64,000 bases of DNA from an uncultured Bacteroidales bacterium (GCA_905234665.1 CAJOIV010000010.1:1-64000), one strand, 5' to 3'; positions 41,557 to 50,249 are shown, counted from the first letter of the stretch. The notes: generated from the letters alone by a model not told the origin. Program-made: numbers and translations.

Positions 41557-42751
41557 ATGTACACTAAATTCCAACAACACCTCCAGAAAGAGCTGGCCGA
41601 CATCGAGGCCGCCGGTCTTTACAAGCATGAACGCATCATCGAGAGCCCCCAGGGCGCCGAAATCATGGTGAAGGGCAAGAAGTGCCTCAACTTCTGCGCC
41701 AACAACTACCTCGGCCTGGCCGACAATCCCGAGCTCATCGCGGCTGCCAAGAAGGGCATGGACGCCCGCGGCTACGGCATGGCCAGTGTCCGTTTCATCT
41801 GTGGCTGCCAGGACCTCCACAAGCAGCTGGAGAAGAAAATCGCCGAGTTCTTCGGCACTGAGGACACCATCCTCTACGCCGCCTGCTTCCGCCGCCTGCT
41901 TCGACGCCAACGGCGGTGTCTTCGAGCCCCTGTTGACTGAAGAGGACGCCATCATCAGCGACGCCCTCAACCACGCCTCCATCATCGACGGCGTGCGCCT
42001 CTGCAAGGCCCAGCGCTACCGCTATGCCAACGCCGACATGGCCGACCTTGAGGAACAGCTGAAGGCCGCCCAGAAGAACCGCTTCCGCATCATCGTCACC
42101 GACGGCGTCTTCTCGATGGACGGCAACGTCTGCCCGCTCGACAAGATCTACGAGCTAGCCAACAAGTACGATGCCATGGTGATGGTCGACGAGAGCCACT
42201 CGGCCGGCGTGGTCGGCAAGACGGGCCGCGGCGTCACCGAGCGCTACAACCTGCGCGGCAAGATCGAGATCCTGACCGGCACCCTCGGCAAGGCCTTCGG
42301 CGGCGCCATGGGTGGATTCACCACCGGCAAGAAGGAAATCATCGACATGCTGCGTCAGCGCAGCCGTCCCTACCTCTTCAGCAACAGCATGGCCCCCGGC
42401 CTCGTGGCCGCCGGTATCCGCATGTTCGAGATGATGAGCGAGACCAACACCCTGCAGGACAAGCTGCACGAGAACACCGACTACTTCCTGCGCCGCATGA
42501 AGGAGGAAGGCTTCGACTGCAAGCCCTCGGAGAGCGCCATCTGCGCCGTGATGATCTACGACGCCGCCAAGAGCCAGCAGTATGCCGCCAAGATGCAGGA
42601 AGAAGGCATCTTCGTCACCGGCTTCTACTATCCCGTGGTGCCGAAGGGCCAGGCCCGTATCCGCGTGCAGATCAGCGCCGCCCACGAGCACGAGCACCTC
42701 GACAAGTGCATCGAGGCCTTCAAGAAAGTCCGCAAGGAGATCGAAGGCTAA
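41557..42751 (+). pseudogene. kbl: Glycine C-acetyltransferase (Kbl), frameshifted
   Basis: PLP enzyme that converts 2-amino-3-ketobutyrate plus CoA into glycine and acetyl-CoA. The first frame gives MYTKFQQHLQKELADIEAAGLYKHERI to DTILYAAC. The second frame resumes at FDANGGVFEPLLTEEDAIISDALNHASIIDG and continues through the PLP-lysine motif LTGTLGKAFGG to the end. The switch is caused by an exact 13-bp tandem duplication (41877-41902). Removing one copy restores ~394 residues of normal family length. No tdh gene is near. It may be an inactivating mutation, a reversible slippage site, or a sequencing/assembly error. Confidence 0.9.
41877..41902. repeat. 13-bp tandem duplication in kbl
   Basis: CGCCGCCTGCTTC twice in a row. 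Deleting one copy makes the reading LYAACFDANGGVFE, as in normal Kbl. Confidence 0.92.
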
Positions 42752-42754
42752 TTG

Positions 42755-42842
42755 TCAATGTGAGAATGTGACAATGTGTTAATGTTTGAGTGGCTTCGTC
42801 CTACTTACACATTTTCACATTTACACATTCACACATTTACCC
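42755..42842. repeat. Low-complexity intergenic repeat
   Basis: GTCAATGTGAGAATGTGACA on the left, then ACACATTTTCACATTTACAC and ACATTCACACATTTACCC on the right. The two halves are roughly complementary, so the region can fold. It fills the kbl / OmpA-PD40 gap. Confidence 0.65.
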
Positions 42843-42879
42843 TAACTGGAGACGAGGAGAGACCCTCACTCCAGTTCCA

Positions 42880-44457
42880 ATGAAAAACATCAAGACCATA
42901 CTCATGCTTGCCTTCTGCCTCGGGCTGATGCCGGGGGCACGGGCGCAGTATTCCGTCGACAACAAGAAGGCCGTCAAGGAATTCGAGAAAGGGCAGCCGC
43001 TACTGGCCACCGACGCCCCGAAGGCCTTTGTCCATTTCCGCAAGGCTTTGAAAGAGGAACCGGCCTTCGCCGAGGTGCGCCTCACGATGGCGGCGTGGTA
43101 CATGGAACACGATAGTCTGGTGCAGGCCCAGAGGGAGTATGAGGCATTCCTGAAGCACGACAAAGGCCGTCACAAGCGGTGGGAGGCCACCGCCCGCCAC
43201 GACCTCGAATGCATCGCCTTCCGCCGCCAGGCCAAGGCCAACCCCGTGCCTTTCAAGCCGGAGAACATGGGCCCGACTGTCAACTCGCCCGACGATGACG
43301 AATACTGTCCGACCCTCTCGGCCGACGGACGGCTGCTGCTCTTCACGCGTCTCAGCCACGACCGCAAGAGTGAGGACTTCTGGTATTGCCGTCTTCAGGA
43401 GGACGGCACCTGGGGCAAGGCCATGCGCATGCCCGCCCCTGTCAATACCGACAAGGAAGAGGGTTCCGGCTGCCTGTCGCAGGACGGGCGGATGCTCTAC
43501 TTCACCGCCTGTGGCCGCGCCGACGGCGCGGGCCGCTGCGACCTCTATGTCTCCTACCGCAAAGGGAATGGCTGGAGCCGTCCCCAGAACCTCGGCCCCG
43601 CCATCAATACCGGCAGTCGCGAGATGCACCCCTGCCTCTCCATCGACGGACAGACACTCTATTTCGCCAGTGACCGCAAGGGCGGTCAGGGCGGCCTCGA
43701 TATCTGGCAAAGCACCCTCGTCGAGGGCGTATGGAGCACCCCGGTGAATCTGGGTCCCGACATCAACACTCCGGGTGAAGAGAAATATCCCTTCATCTCG
43801 TTCGACAACCGGAAACTCTTCTTCTCCAGCGACGGCCATATCGGCATGGGCGACAGGGACCTTTACGTGGCCGAGCGTATCGACGATTCCACCTGGGGCA
43901 AGCCCCGCAATTTGGGCTACCCCATCAACACCCTTGGCGACGAGAGTTCGTTGAGGGTGAGCCCCGACGGTCGCACGGCCTACATCTCGTCGGGCGTGTT
44001 CGGCAAGGGAGGGGACATTGACCTCTACGCCTTCGAGCTTCCCGAAAGCCTGCGTCCCCAGCCGGTAGAGTATAAGGAGGAAATCACCGAGGTGGCCCCC
44101 ACCCTCGAGGTGGGCGAGATTATCACCCTGCGCAATGTCTTCTTCCGCACCGGCAAGTACGACCTGATAGACATATCCATCGTCGAGCTCGACAAGGTGG
44201 TGGAGATGATGAAAGGGCATCCCTCCATGCGCATCGAGCTGGGCGGGCATACCGACAATGTGGGCTCGGACCAGCTGAACCAGCGCCTCTCGGAGCAGCG
44301 CGCCAAGACAGTGTACGACTACCTCGTGGCCCACGGCGTGGAGGCCGCGCGCCTCAGCTACAAGGGCTACGGCTCGTCGCAGCCCGTGGCCGACAACAAG
44401 ACACCCGAAGGCCGCCGCCAGAACCGCCGCACGGTCTTTACCATCGTCGAGAAGTAA
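42880..44457 (+). CDS. Exported TPR-PD40-OmpA envelope protein
   Basis: Start at ATG 42880 (signal peptide MKNIKTILMLAFCLGLMPGARAQ); earlier residues of the track ORF are repeat sequence. TPR-like region ~25-115; PD40 propeller ~125-400 with blades such as YCPTLSADGRLLLFTR and HPCLSIDGQTLYFASDRKGGQGGLDIW; OmpA domain ~415-525 (IELGGHTDNVGSDQLNQRLSEQRAKTVYDYL). 525 residues. It resembles the PorE-like gene at 7119 but lacks the regulatory-like domain between propeller and OmpA. Periplasmic/outer-membrane peptidoglycan anchor; exact role unknown. Confidence 0.85.
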   Translation: MKNIKTILMLAFCLGLMPGARAQYSVDNKKAVKEFEKGQPLLATDAPKAFVHFRKALKEEPAFAEVRLTMAAWYMEHDSLVQAQREYEAFLKHDKGRHKRWEATARHDLECIAFRRQAKANPVPFKPENMGPTVNSPDDDEYCPTLSADGRLLLFTRLSHDRKSEDFWYCRLQEDGTWGKAMRMPAPVNTDKEEGSGCLSQDGRMLYFTACGRADGAGRCDLYVSYRKGNGWSRPQNLGPAINTGSREMHPCLSIDGQTLYFASDRKGGQGGLDIWQSTLVEGVWSTPVNLGPDINTPGEEKYPFISFDNRKLFFSSDGHIGMGDRDLYVAERIDDSTWGKPRNLGYPINTLGDESSLRVSPDGRTAYISSGVFGKGGDIDLYAFELPESLRPQPVEYKEEITEVAPTLEVGEIITLRNVFFRTGKYDLIDISIVELDKVVEMMKGHPSMRIELGGHTDNVGSDQLNQRLSEQRAKTVYDYLVAHGVEAARLSYKGYGSSQPVADNKTPEGRRQNRRTVFTIVEK

Positions 44458-44483
44458 GAACTAAGAATTAAGAACTAAGAAGT
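44457..44483. repeat. Low-complexity intergenic repeat
   Basis: AAGAACTAAGAATTAAGAAC then TAAGAAG, directly before the cobB ATG. It is the same motif (complemented) as in the gldH signal-peptide region. Confidence 0.6.
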
Positions 44484-45185
44484 ATGAAAAAGAAAGTCAT
44501 CGTCCTCACCGGGGCAGGCATCAGCGCCGAGAGCGGCATCAGCACGTTCCGCGACAGCGACGGCCTGTGGGAACAGTACCGCGTCGAGGATGTGGCCACC
44601 CCCGAGGGCTATGAGAAAGACCCCGCCCTGGTGCTGGACTTCTACAACCAGCGCCGCCGCCAGCTGCAGGAGGTCGAACCCAACGAAGGCCATCGCCAGC
44701 TGGTGCGACTCGAGAAGGACTTCGACGTGCACATCATCACCCAGAACGTCGACAACCTGCACGAGCGCGCGGGTTCCTCGCAGGTGCTGCACCTGCACGG
44801 TGAGCTGACCAAGGCCCGCAGCGAGCGCAACCCCAATCTCATCACCGACATCGGATACAACGACATACACCTCGGCGACAAGGCCGACGACGGCACCCAG
44901 CTGCGCCCCCATATCGTCTGGTTCGGCGAGGCGGTGCCCAACATCGAGCCCGCCGCCGAGCTCTGCGAGCAGGCCGACTTTTTCGTCGTGGTGGGCACCT
45001 CGATGAATGTCTACCCCGCCGCCGGCCTCATCCACTACGTGCCGCGCAGCACCCCCTGCTTCCTCGTCGACCCCAAGGCCGTCCCCGTCTCACGTCCCGT
45101 CACCATCTTCCAGGAGAAGGCCGGCACAGGCGTCAAGAAGGTCGTGGACCAAATATTATTAATGTGTGAATGTGTGAATGCTTGA
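44484..45185 (+). CDS. cobB: Sir2-family NAD-dependent protein deacylase
   Basis: 233 residues. NAD site GAGISAESGISTFR, catalytic TQNVDNLHERAG and HLHGEL, then RPHIVWFGEAVP. The FYNQRRRQ segment has the Tyr-x-x-Arg pair typical of sirtuins that prefer acidic acyl groups (succinyl/malonyl). No zinc-ribbon cysteines lie between HLHGEL and RPHIVWFGE, unlike classical CobB. The last residues (LLMCECVNA) are encoded by the repeat AATGTGTGAATGTGTGAATG. Confidence 0.9.
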   Translation: MKKKVIVLTGAGISAESGISTFRDSDGLWEQYRVEDVATPEGYEKDPALVLDFYNQRRRQLQEVEPNEGHRQLVRLEKDFDVHIITQNVDNLHERAGSSQVLHLHGELTKARSERNPNLITDIGYNDIHLGDKADDGTQLRPHIVWFGEAVPNIEPAAELCEQADFFVVVGTSMNVYPAAGLIHYVPRSTPCFLVDPKAVPVSRPVTIFQEKAGTGVKKVVDQILLMCECVNA

Positions 45186-45277
45186 ATGTTTGAGTTGCAA
45201 CCACACCATTAACACATTTACACATTAACACATTAACACATTAACGCATTAACGCATTAACACATTTAACAATCACA
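45160..45277. repeat. Low-complexity repeat spanning the cobB 3' end and downstream gap
   Basis: AATGTGTGAATGTGTGAATG within cobB, then after a short break TTAACACATTTACACATTAA followed by several further ACACATTA and ACGCATTA units (period 9). The left and right halves are complementary and could form a long hairpin ending just before the next ATG. Confidence 0.7.
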
Positions 45278-45281
45278 CATT

Positions 45282-46001
45282 ATGAAGAAAGTCTTATTCC
45301 TTATGCTCCTTGTGGGCAGCGTGGCCCTGGCCAGCGCACAGAGCGCCGTGGGCGTCACCTATCAGGGCCAGACCTACAACGATGGCGACACTATCACCGT
45401 TACCATTCCCTCAAACGCCGAGAGTTTTGATGGCATCGGCCTGAAAAACCAATCCAACTCGCGCCTTGAGGGGCTCGTCGTCACCCTCACGCAACTCACT
45501 GCCGGAGGCATCGAGATTTATGCCACCTGCACGGGCGAGGCCTGCATCCCGGGACTCGTCAGCAACCCCATCGAAATCGCCATCCGCGGCAGCTACAACA
45601 GCCTCATCTTCGACTTCTACAACAACTATCCCGACAACACCGCCGCCAGCGTCTATAGCATGAATGTCGCCAACGAGGATGTCAGCACCACCGTGGTGCT
45701 GAAGTTCCGCTTCGAGGGTGTCGGCATCGAGCAGGTCGGGACCTTCGCCAGCCTGCTCGCCTTCCCCAACCCCAGCGAGAACCATGCAACCATCTATTAC
45801 TCCACCGTGCGCCCCGCGGAGTTGGTGATCTACGATGTCCTGGGCAATCTGCGCCATTCCCAGCGCGTGGACGGCACCGGCACGCTGAGCCTTGGGCTTG
45901 GTTGCGGCACCCCGACCCTTGAACTCGGCACCGGCATCTACTTCTATGGCCTGCTGGTGGATGAGACCTGCAGGGTCATGAAGAAACTGGTGATAAGGTA
46001 A
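45282..46001 (+). CDS. Secreted protein with a T9SS type A sorting domain
   Basis: 239 residues. Signal peptide MKKVLFLMLLVGSVALASAQ. A beta-rich passenger of about 130 residues is followed by the ~80-residue C-terminal sorting domain: LLAFPNPSENHATIYYS, VIYDVLGNLRHSQ, GIYFYGLLVDETCRVMKKLVI. These are the T9SS type A motifs, so the protein should cross the outer membrane by T9SS. Passenger function unknown. Confidence 0.85.
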   Translation: MKKVLFLMLLVGSVALASAQSAVGVTYQGQTYNDGDTITVTIPSNAESFDGIGLKNQSNSRLEGLVVTLTQLTAGGIEIYATCTGEACIPGLVSNPIEIAIRGSYNSLIFDFYNNYPDNTAASVYSMNVANEDVSTTVVLKFRFEGVGIEQVGTFASLLAFPNPSENHATIYYSTVRPAELVIYDVLGNLRHSQRVDGTGTLSLGLGCGTPTLELGTGIYFYGLLVDETCRVMKKLVIR

Positions 46002-46003
46002 CC

Positions 46004-46558
46004 TTATTCAAACGTCTTATCTAAAAGGGAGACGAACTCCTCGTAGGGCGGCAGCCCTTTGAGGGGGTCAAGCGCTTGTGCCAACGCGTGGTAGTACCAG
46101 GCGATGTCGGTCTTGCCGCCAGGGGCCTTGAACCGGCTCCAGAGCTTGTCGCCGAGGGCTTTGTGGTCGTAGTACATGGCCCGGAGGTTGGACAGTTTGT
46201 CGCCCATGGCGGCCATCTGTGCGTCGTAGGGTGCTGCCGCCAGGCGGTTGACGGCCTCCTGTTTGATGTCGCGCCAGGTGCGGTCGGGGCTTTTGGGCAC
46301 ATTGGTCTCGTAGGCCACGAGGGTGGCCACGCGGCCGCCGAACTCGCGCCTGATTTCGTCGATGGTCACAGGGCTGTCCTCCACAGTGTCGTGGAGGGCG
46401 GCGGTGGCCAGAATCTCCTGGTCGGTGGTCATGGTGGCCACGATGGCCACGGCTTCCATGGGATGGACTATGTAGGGGAGGTTCTTCCCTTTGCGCTCCT
46501 GCCCCTGGTGGGCCTGGGCGGCGAAGATGATGGCTTTGTCGAGGATGGAGGTGTCCAT
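46004..46558 (-). CDS. HD-domain hydrolase, SpoT-hydrolase-like
   Basis: 184 residues. HPMEAVAIVATMTTDQEILATAALHDTVEDS contains the HDxxED motif of the (p)ppGpp hydrolase domain of SpoT/MESH1-type proteins. GDKLSNLRAMYYD is a further family motif. It has no synthetase domain, so it is a stand-alone, MESH1-like hydrolase. Its start shares one base with the stop of the synthetase-like gene (TAATG), so the two are coupled. Last gene of the partner-switching operon. Confidence 0.85.
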   Translation of the reverse strand: MDTSILDKAIIFAAQAHQGQERKGKNLPYIVHPMEAVAIVATMTTDQEILATAALHDTVEDSPVTIDEIRREFGGRVATLVAYETNVPKSPDRTWRDIKQEAVNRLAAAPYDAQMAAMGDKLSNLRAMYYDHKALGDKLWSRFKAPGGKTDIAWYYHALAQALDPLKGLPPYEEFVSLLDKTFE

Positions 46559-47640
46559 TACTTGCAGATGTTGATTTTCCCAGCCTGCTCGAAGATGCGC
46601 TTGGCGCGCTGGTGGTTGGCTTCGGCGTTGCCGCCGAGGGCGTTGAAGATGAATTCCAGTCCGAGGACACCCGAGCCTTGCCGCAGGACGTGGACGCAGC
46701 AGAGGTTCTGGAGGGTGACGGAGAGGGCGATGATGTCGAGGTCGGTGCCCGACATCTGGTGGAGAGCCAGTTGGTAGGCGTCGTCGCTGCTGTTGCGGAG
46801 GAGTCGTTCCACGTCGCCGAGGGTGTGGAATCCGAGGCTGAGGAGCACCTGGAGGTAGGGCATGAGGTTGTCGTCGAACACTTCGGCCTGGTTGATGATG
46901 GCGATGCGTTTGGCCAGATGCCGGAAGGGGTCGAGCTCGAGGTAGCTGCGGAAGGTGTCGCCGTCGAGGGGCACGCTGTCGAAGTCGCCGTCGGCCACGA
47001 GCGACTGGACGTTGCGGCGGTAGTCGGTGATGGCCATGCGGATGCGGCTGAACTGTTCGTCGGCCAACTCGAGCATGCCGGCGATGCGGTTCATGTTGCG
47101 CAGGTGCTCGCGGGGGATCTCGATGTCGGTCTTGTAGCCCATATCGTGGTTGATGGTGGCCCAGACGTGCTGGAGAGCCGTGCGCATCTGAATCTCGAAT
47201 CGTATCTGGTTCAGCTCGGGGTGCTCGGGGTCGGAGCAGAGGGCGGCGGGGAGGCGGCAGATGTAGTGTAGCGACATGTAGCCGAAACGGTCGAGGTCGA
47301 GCAGCTTGCGCTTGTCGACGGAGTTGTCCCAGTCCACCTCGAAGGTCTTCTCCACGAGGGCGGCGATTTTGTCCACCTCGTCGGTGTAGAAGGTGATGAT
47401 GCGGCAGCCGAGGATGTCGGTGATGTCGTCGAGGGTGGCATATTTGTGCCCCTTGAGCTCCAGTTTCCCGGAAAGGCTTTTCTCGGTCTTGATGCGCGAC
47501 TCGATGGCAGTGACGTACAGGTGGTTGTCTTCCACAATGCGGTGGAGTGTCTGGGTCACTACCTCCTGCAGCCGCTCATGGAGTGCCCGCCGTTCGCGGT
47601 ACTCGTCGAGAATCATCTCGCAGTGCAGGTCGAGACTCAT
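46558..47640 (-). CDS. RelA/SpoT-type (p)ppGpp synthetase-like protein
   Basis: 360 residues. Synthetase signatures: GHKYATLDDITDILGCRIITFY, DRFGYMSLHYICRLP, and FEIQMRTALQHVWATINHDMGYKT (residues ~30-180). The C-terminal half is helical and not recognised; TGS/ACT domains are absent. It therefore resembles a small alarmone synthetase with an extra C-terminal region. It overlaps the STAS gene by ATGA at its start and the HD gene at its end, forming a split synthetase/hydrolase pair behind a partner-switching module. Confidence 0.88.
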   Translation of the reverse strand: MSLDLHCEMILDEYRERRALHERLQEVVTQTLHRIVEDNHLYVTAIESRIKTEKSLSGKLELKGHKYATLDDITDILGCRIITFYTDEVDKIAALVEKTFEVDWDNSVDKRKLLDLDRFGYMSLHYICRLPAALCSDPEHPELNQIRFEIQMRTALQHVWATINHDMGYKTDIEIPREHLRNMNRIAGMLELADEQFSRIRMAITDYRRNVQSLVADGDFDSVPLDGDTFRSYLELDPFRHLAKRIAIINQAEVFDDNLMPYLQVLLSLGFHTLGDVERLLRNSSDDAYQLALHQMSGTDLDIIALSVTLQNLCCVHVLRQGSGVLGLEFIFNALGGNAEANHQRAKRIFEQAGKINICK

Positions 47641-47939
47641 ACTATCTTGATGATGTTGGAGAAACCGGTGATGTCGAACACTTCGCGCACCTGCGGGCGC
47701 ATGTTGCGGAGCACAAGGCTGCCGCCGCGGGCCATCACGCTCTTCTGGAGCATGAGGAACATGCGGAGTCCCTGGCTCGAGGTGTATTCCATGCCCGAGC
47801 AGTCCATCTCGATGTCGGGCTTTTCGCCCTGCATCAGGGGCGCGAGGTCCTGCTGGAATTTGTCGGCATTCGTCGTGTCGATGCGGCCGTTCAACGTGAC
47901 AAGGGTCTTCCCCTCCTGTGTCTGTATAGTTGTATCCAT
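47637..47939 (-). CDS. STAS-domain anti-sigma-factor antagonist (RsbV-like)
   Basis: 100 residues from the ATG at 47939; the seven extra residues of the track ORF are repeat DNA. STAS fold: VTLNGRIDTTNADKFQQDL, then IEMDCSGMEYTSSQGLRMFL, where Ser54/Ser55 is the expected phosphorylation site. In partner-switching systems the dephosphorylated form binds the HATPase kinase. Located between the RsbW-like and synthetase genes. Confidence 0.88.
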   Translation of the reverse strand: MDTTIQTQEGKTLVTLNGRIDTTNADKFQQDLAPLMQGEKPDIEMDCSGMEYTSSQGLRMFLMLQKSVMARGGSLVLRNMRPQVREVFDITGFSNIIKIV

Positions 47940-47940
47940 A

Positions 47941-48072
47941 GTTCTATTCTCAATTATCAATTTCCCCGGCTCCCGCCCATTCCTCCCCTAAGTTAGGGGA
48001 GGTGGCCCGAAGGGCCGGAGGAGTGTGTCTTTCAATTACACATTTACACATTCACACATTTACACATTCTCA
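47941..48072. repeat. Gap with low-complexity repeats upstream of the STAS gene
   Basis: Two repeat styles are present. TTCTATTCTCAATTATCAAT lies next to the STAS start, and TTACACATTTACACATTCAC then ACATTTACACATT forms the 3' end of the RsbW-like gene. A GC-rich stretch with AGTTAGGGGAGGTGGCCC lies between them. Confidence 0.65.
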
Positions 48073-48460
48073 GTATATTGCACCCCTCCTCATAGCGGTA
48101 CTCGATGCTATCCATCATCTGCTTGCAGAGGAAAATGCCCAAACCGCCGATGTTGCGCTCCTCGGCGCCGAGGGTGATGTCGGGGTCGGGTTTGTCAAGG
48201 GGGTTGAAGGGTGTGCCGGCATCGCGCAGCTCGATGGTGAGTGTCAGGCCGTCGTGGCTCAGCGACGTCCCCGCCTCCAGCCAGCCGATGCCGCCCTCGT
48301 AGGCGTAGCGTACCACGTTCTCGACGGCCTCCTCGACGGAAAGCCGTATCTTGAACTCCAGGGCCTCGTCCTTTGGGATGTCCGGCGACGCCATGAGGTA
48401 CTCGATAATCTCGGAACTCTTGTCCTTGATAGGATTAAACCTTTTCTTCATATAATACAC
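48044..48460 (-). CDS. RsbW-like anti-sigma serine kinase (HATPase_c_2)
   Basis: 138 residues; start 48460 or the ATG at 48451. GHKL ATP-binding motifs: N-box SVEEAVENVVRYAY, G1 IELRDAGTPFN, G2 NIGGLGIFLCKQMMD. This is the switch kinase of partner-switching systems; it phosphorylates a STAS protein and binds an alternative partner. The first ~26 bp overlap the phosphatase gene. The C-terminus (RMCKCVNV) is written by the ACACATTTACACATT repeat. Confidence 0.88.
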   Translation of the reverse strand: MYYMKKRFNPIKDKSSEIIEYLMASPDIPKDEALEFKIRLSVEEAVENVVRYAYEGGIGWLEAGTSLSHDGLTLTIELRDAGTPFNPLDKPDPDITLGAEERNIGGLGIFLCKQMMDSIEYRYEEGCNILRMCKCVNV

Positions 48461-50159
48461 TCATTATTGTTATATCGTCATTCTGCATATTCCCCTCCAC
48501 GAACTCCTTCACCGAGGCGAAGAGGCTCTCGACCACCTCCTGCTCCGTGCTCTTCGGGTCGCGCACCAGTGCCGTCGAGGCCCACGCCAGCAGCCGCTCT
48601 TCGCCATACTGCGCGTGGTCGTCGCGTTCGGCCTCCGTGACGCCGTCGGTGTAGAGCACCAGCCGCGTGCCCGGCTTCAGTTGCATCTCCTCGGCCTCGT
48701 ACTGGAAGTCGGCGAAGACCCCTAACGCCAGGTTGGCCTTGGCCTTGAGGAGGTAAGGTTCGCCGTCGGGCGGCACGACGAGGATGGGGTTGTGGCCTCC
48801 GTTGCAATAGCGCAGCAGGCCGGTCTTGGGGTCGAGACGCCCCACGAAGAGGGTCACGAACATGCCCCCGCTGTTGGCGTCGACGACGCTGTTGTTGACG
48901 CGCCCCACGGCCTCGCCGAGGCTCAGCCCCAGTCCTGCCACGAAGCGCAGCGCGGCGCGCGTGATGGCCATCATCAGCGCCGCCGGGGCGCCCTTGCCCG
49001 ACACGTCCCCCACGGCGAAGTAGAGGCCGCCGTCGGGTCGCCAGTTGAAGTCGTAGAGGTCGCCGCCCACCTCCTTGGCTGGCTCCAGCAGGGCGTGCAG
49101 GCACGTCGGGAAGTCGGTGCGCAGCATTCCCAGCTGTATGTCGCGGGCCACCGTGAGCTCTCCTTCCATGCGGTCCACGGGCTTCGTGAGCTGCCGCAAG
49201 GTGAGCCAGCAGACGAGGGAGACTATCAGCAGTCCCACCAGCCCCATGACGATGAGCTGGAGGAGCATCCTGTTGGCCGACCGCAGCACGTCGGAGTACT
49301 GGCACACGATGGTCGCCGACCAGCCCATGCGCAGGGGAGCATAGACGGCGTAGGACCAGTGTCTCCCTGTGCGGAAGCGGATGAGGCTGTCGCCCCCTTT
49401 CTTCATCTCGTTGTGGAGGCGCTGCAGCTGCTCGTTTTTGCCTCCCTGCTCGCGGATCATCTCCAGTAGGGCGGGGTCGTCGATGCCGATGACCGTCTCG
49501 TCCTGACAGAGGATGGAGGCCACCGAGTTGGGGTAGGGCCGTATGGTGTGCAGCAGCGAGTCAATCCAGTCGATGGCGATGTCGGCTGTGATGATGGCGA
49601 AGACCTTCCCGTCGGCATCCTTTATGGGGTAGCTGTAGGTGGTCATCAGCCGCTCGCCGCCGTTTTCGTCGAAGTAGGGATTGCTCCAGTGGGGTTCTCC
49701 CGTCTCGTAGGGCATCTTGAACCATTCCATCTGGTGGTAGTCGTAGTCGGGGTTCCCCAGCTGCTTGGTGAGGGTCTCACCGCTGGCGGGGTCGCGGTAG
49801 GAGTAGGGCGAATACCAGTGGTCGCCGCGGTGGACACCGTCGGCGAAAGCCACGGCGCACCCGATTACCTTGTCGCTCTGCGACACCGCCTCGTGGGTTA
49901 GGTGCGTGAGGAAGTTGTCGTTCGAGGCCATCGCCGCCACCACCTGGGCACCGGCGCAGGTCGTGACTTCCACCTCCGCCATCGGCAGCTCGATTTCCTT
50001 GATCATCGCATCCAGACGGTTCCCCGTCGCGTTGGCGGCCTCCTCCGCAATGGTATTGTACGACGACCATGCCACCACGCCCAGCATGACGACAAACAAG
50101 ACGGCGACAATAAACAATATGTTGAATGTCAACCGCGTGGAAGTACTTTTCTTCTTCAT
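48435..50159 (-). CDS. Membrane SpoIIE/PP2C phosphatase with CACHE-type sensor
   Basis: 574 residues. Transmembrane helix ~10-31; a large periplasmic double-CACHE-like domain (~35-290, HWYSPYSYRDPASGE, WSNPYFDENGGERLMTTYSYPI); second helix ~300-320; short HAMP-like linker; then the PP2C domain (LEPAKEVGGDLYDF, VGDVSGKGAPAALMM, LYTDGVTEAE, NDDITIMSVLY). This is an RsbU-type phosphatase that would reactivate the STAS protein when a periplasmic signal is sensed. First gene of the operon, with its own TATCTTTG promoter. Confidence 0.93.
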   Translation of the reverse strand: MKKKSTSTRLTFNILFIVAVLFVVMLGVVAWSSYNTIAEEAANATGNRLDAMIKEIELPMAEVEVTTCAGAQVVAAMASNDNFLTHLTHEAVSQSDKVIGCAVAFADGVHRGDHWYSPYSYRDPASGETLTKQLGNPDYDYHQMEWFKMPYETGEPHWSNPYFDENGGERLMTTYSYPIKDADGKVFAIITADIAIDWIDSLLHTIRPYPNSVASILCQDETVIGIDDPALLEMIREQGGKNEQLQRLHNEMKKGGDSLIRFRTGRHWSYAVYAPLRMGWSATIVCQYSDVLRSANRMLLQLIVMGLVGLLIVSLVCWLTLRQLTKPVDRMEGELTVARDIQLGMLRTDFPTCLHALLEPAKEVGGDLYDFNWRPDGGLYFAVGDVSGKGAPAALMMAITRAALRFVAGLGLSLGEAVGRVNNSVVDANSGGMFVTLFVGRLDPKTGLLRYCNGGHNPILVVPPDGEPYLLKAKANLALGVFADFQYEAEEMQLKPGTRLVLYTDGVTEAERDDHAQYGEERLLAWASTALVRDPKSTEQEVVESLFASVKEFVEGNMQNDDITIMSVLYEEKV

Positions 50160-50180
50160 TGGCTTCTACGTTTCATCCTG

Positions 50181-50188
50181 CAAAGATA
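50181..50188 (-). promoter_or_regulatory. -7 box (TATCTTTG) for the SpoIIE-RelA/SpoT operon
   Basis: Minus strand TCGTATCTTTGCAGGATG, ~22 bp upstream of the phosphatase ATG. A low-complexity block (CTAAAAACTATAAACCATAA) separates it from the divergent plus-strand promoter. Confidence 0.65.
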
Positions 50189-50241
50189 CGAAAAAAACGC
50201 CAACTAAAAACTATAAACCATAAACATTAAACTCTTTTTCG

Positions 50242-50249
50242 TATCTTTG
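50242..50249 (+). promoter_or_regulatory. -7 box (TATCTTTG) for the 50271 gene
   Basis: TTTCGTATCTTTGCACC, 22 bp upstream of the ATG; divergent from the SpoIIE operon promoter. Confidence 0.6.

Noticed and set aside
42880-44457. Second PorE orthologue
   Set aside because: It lacks the regulatory-like domain between propeller and OmpA; the 7119-9857 gene fits PorE better.
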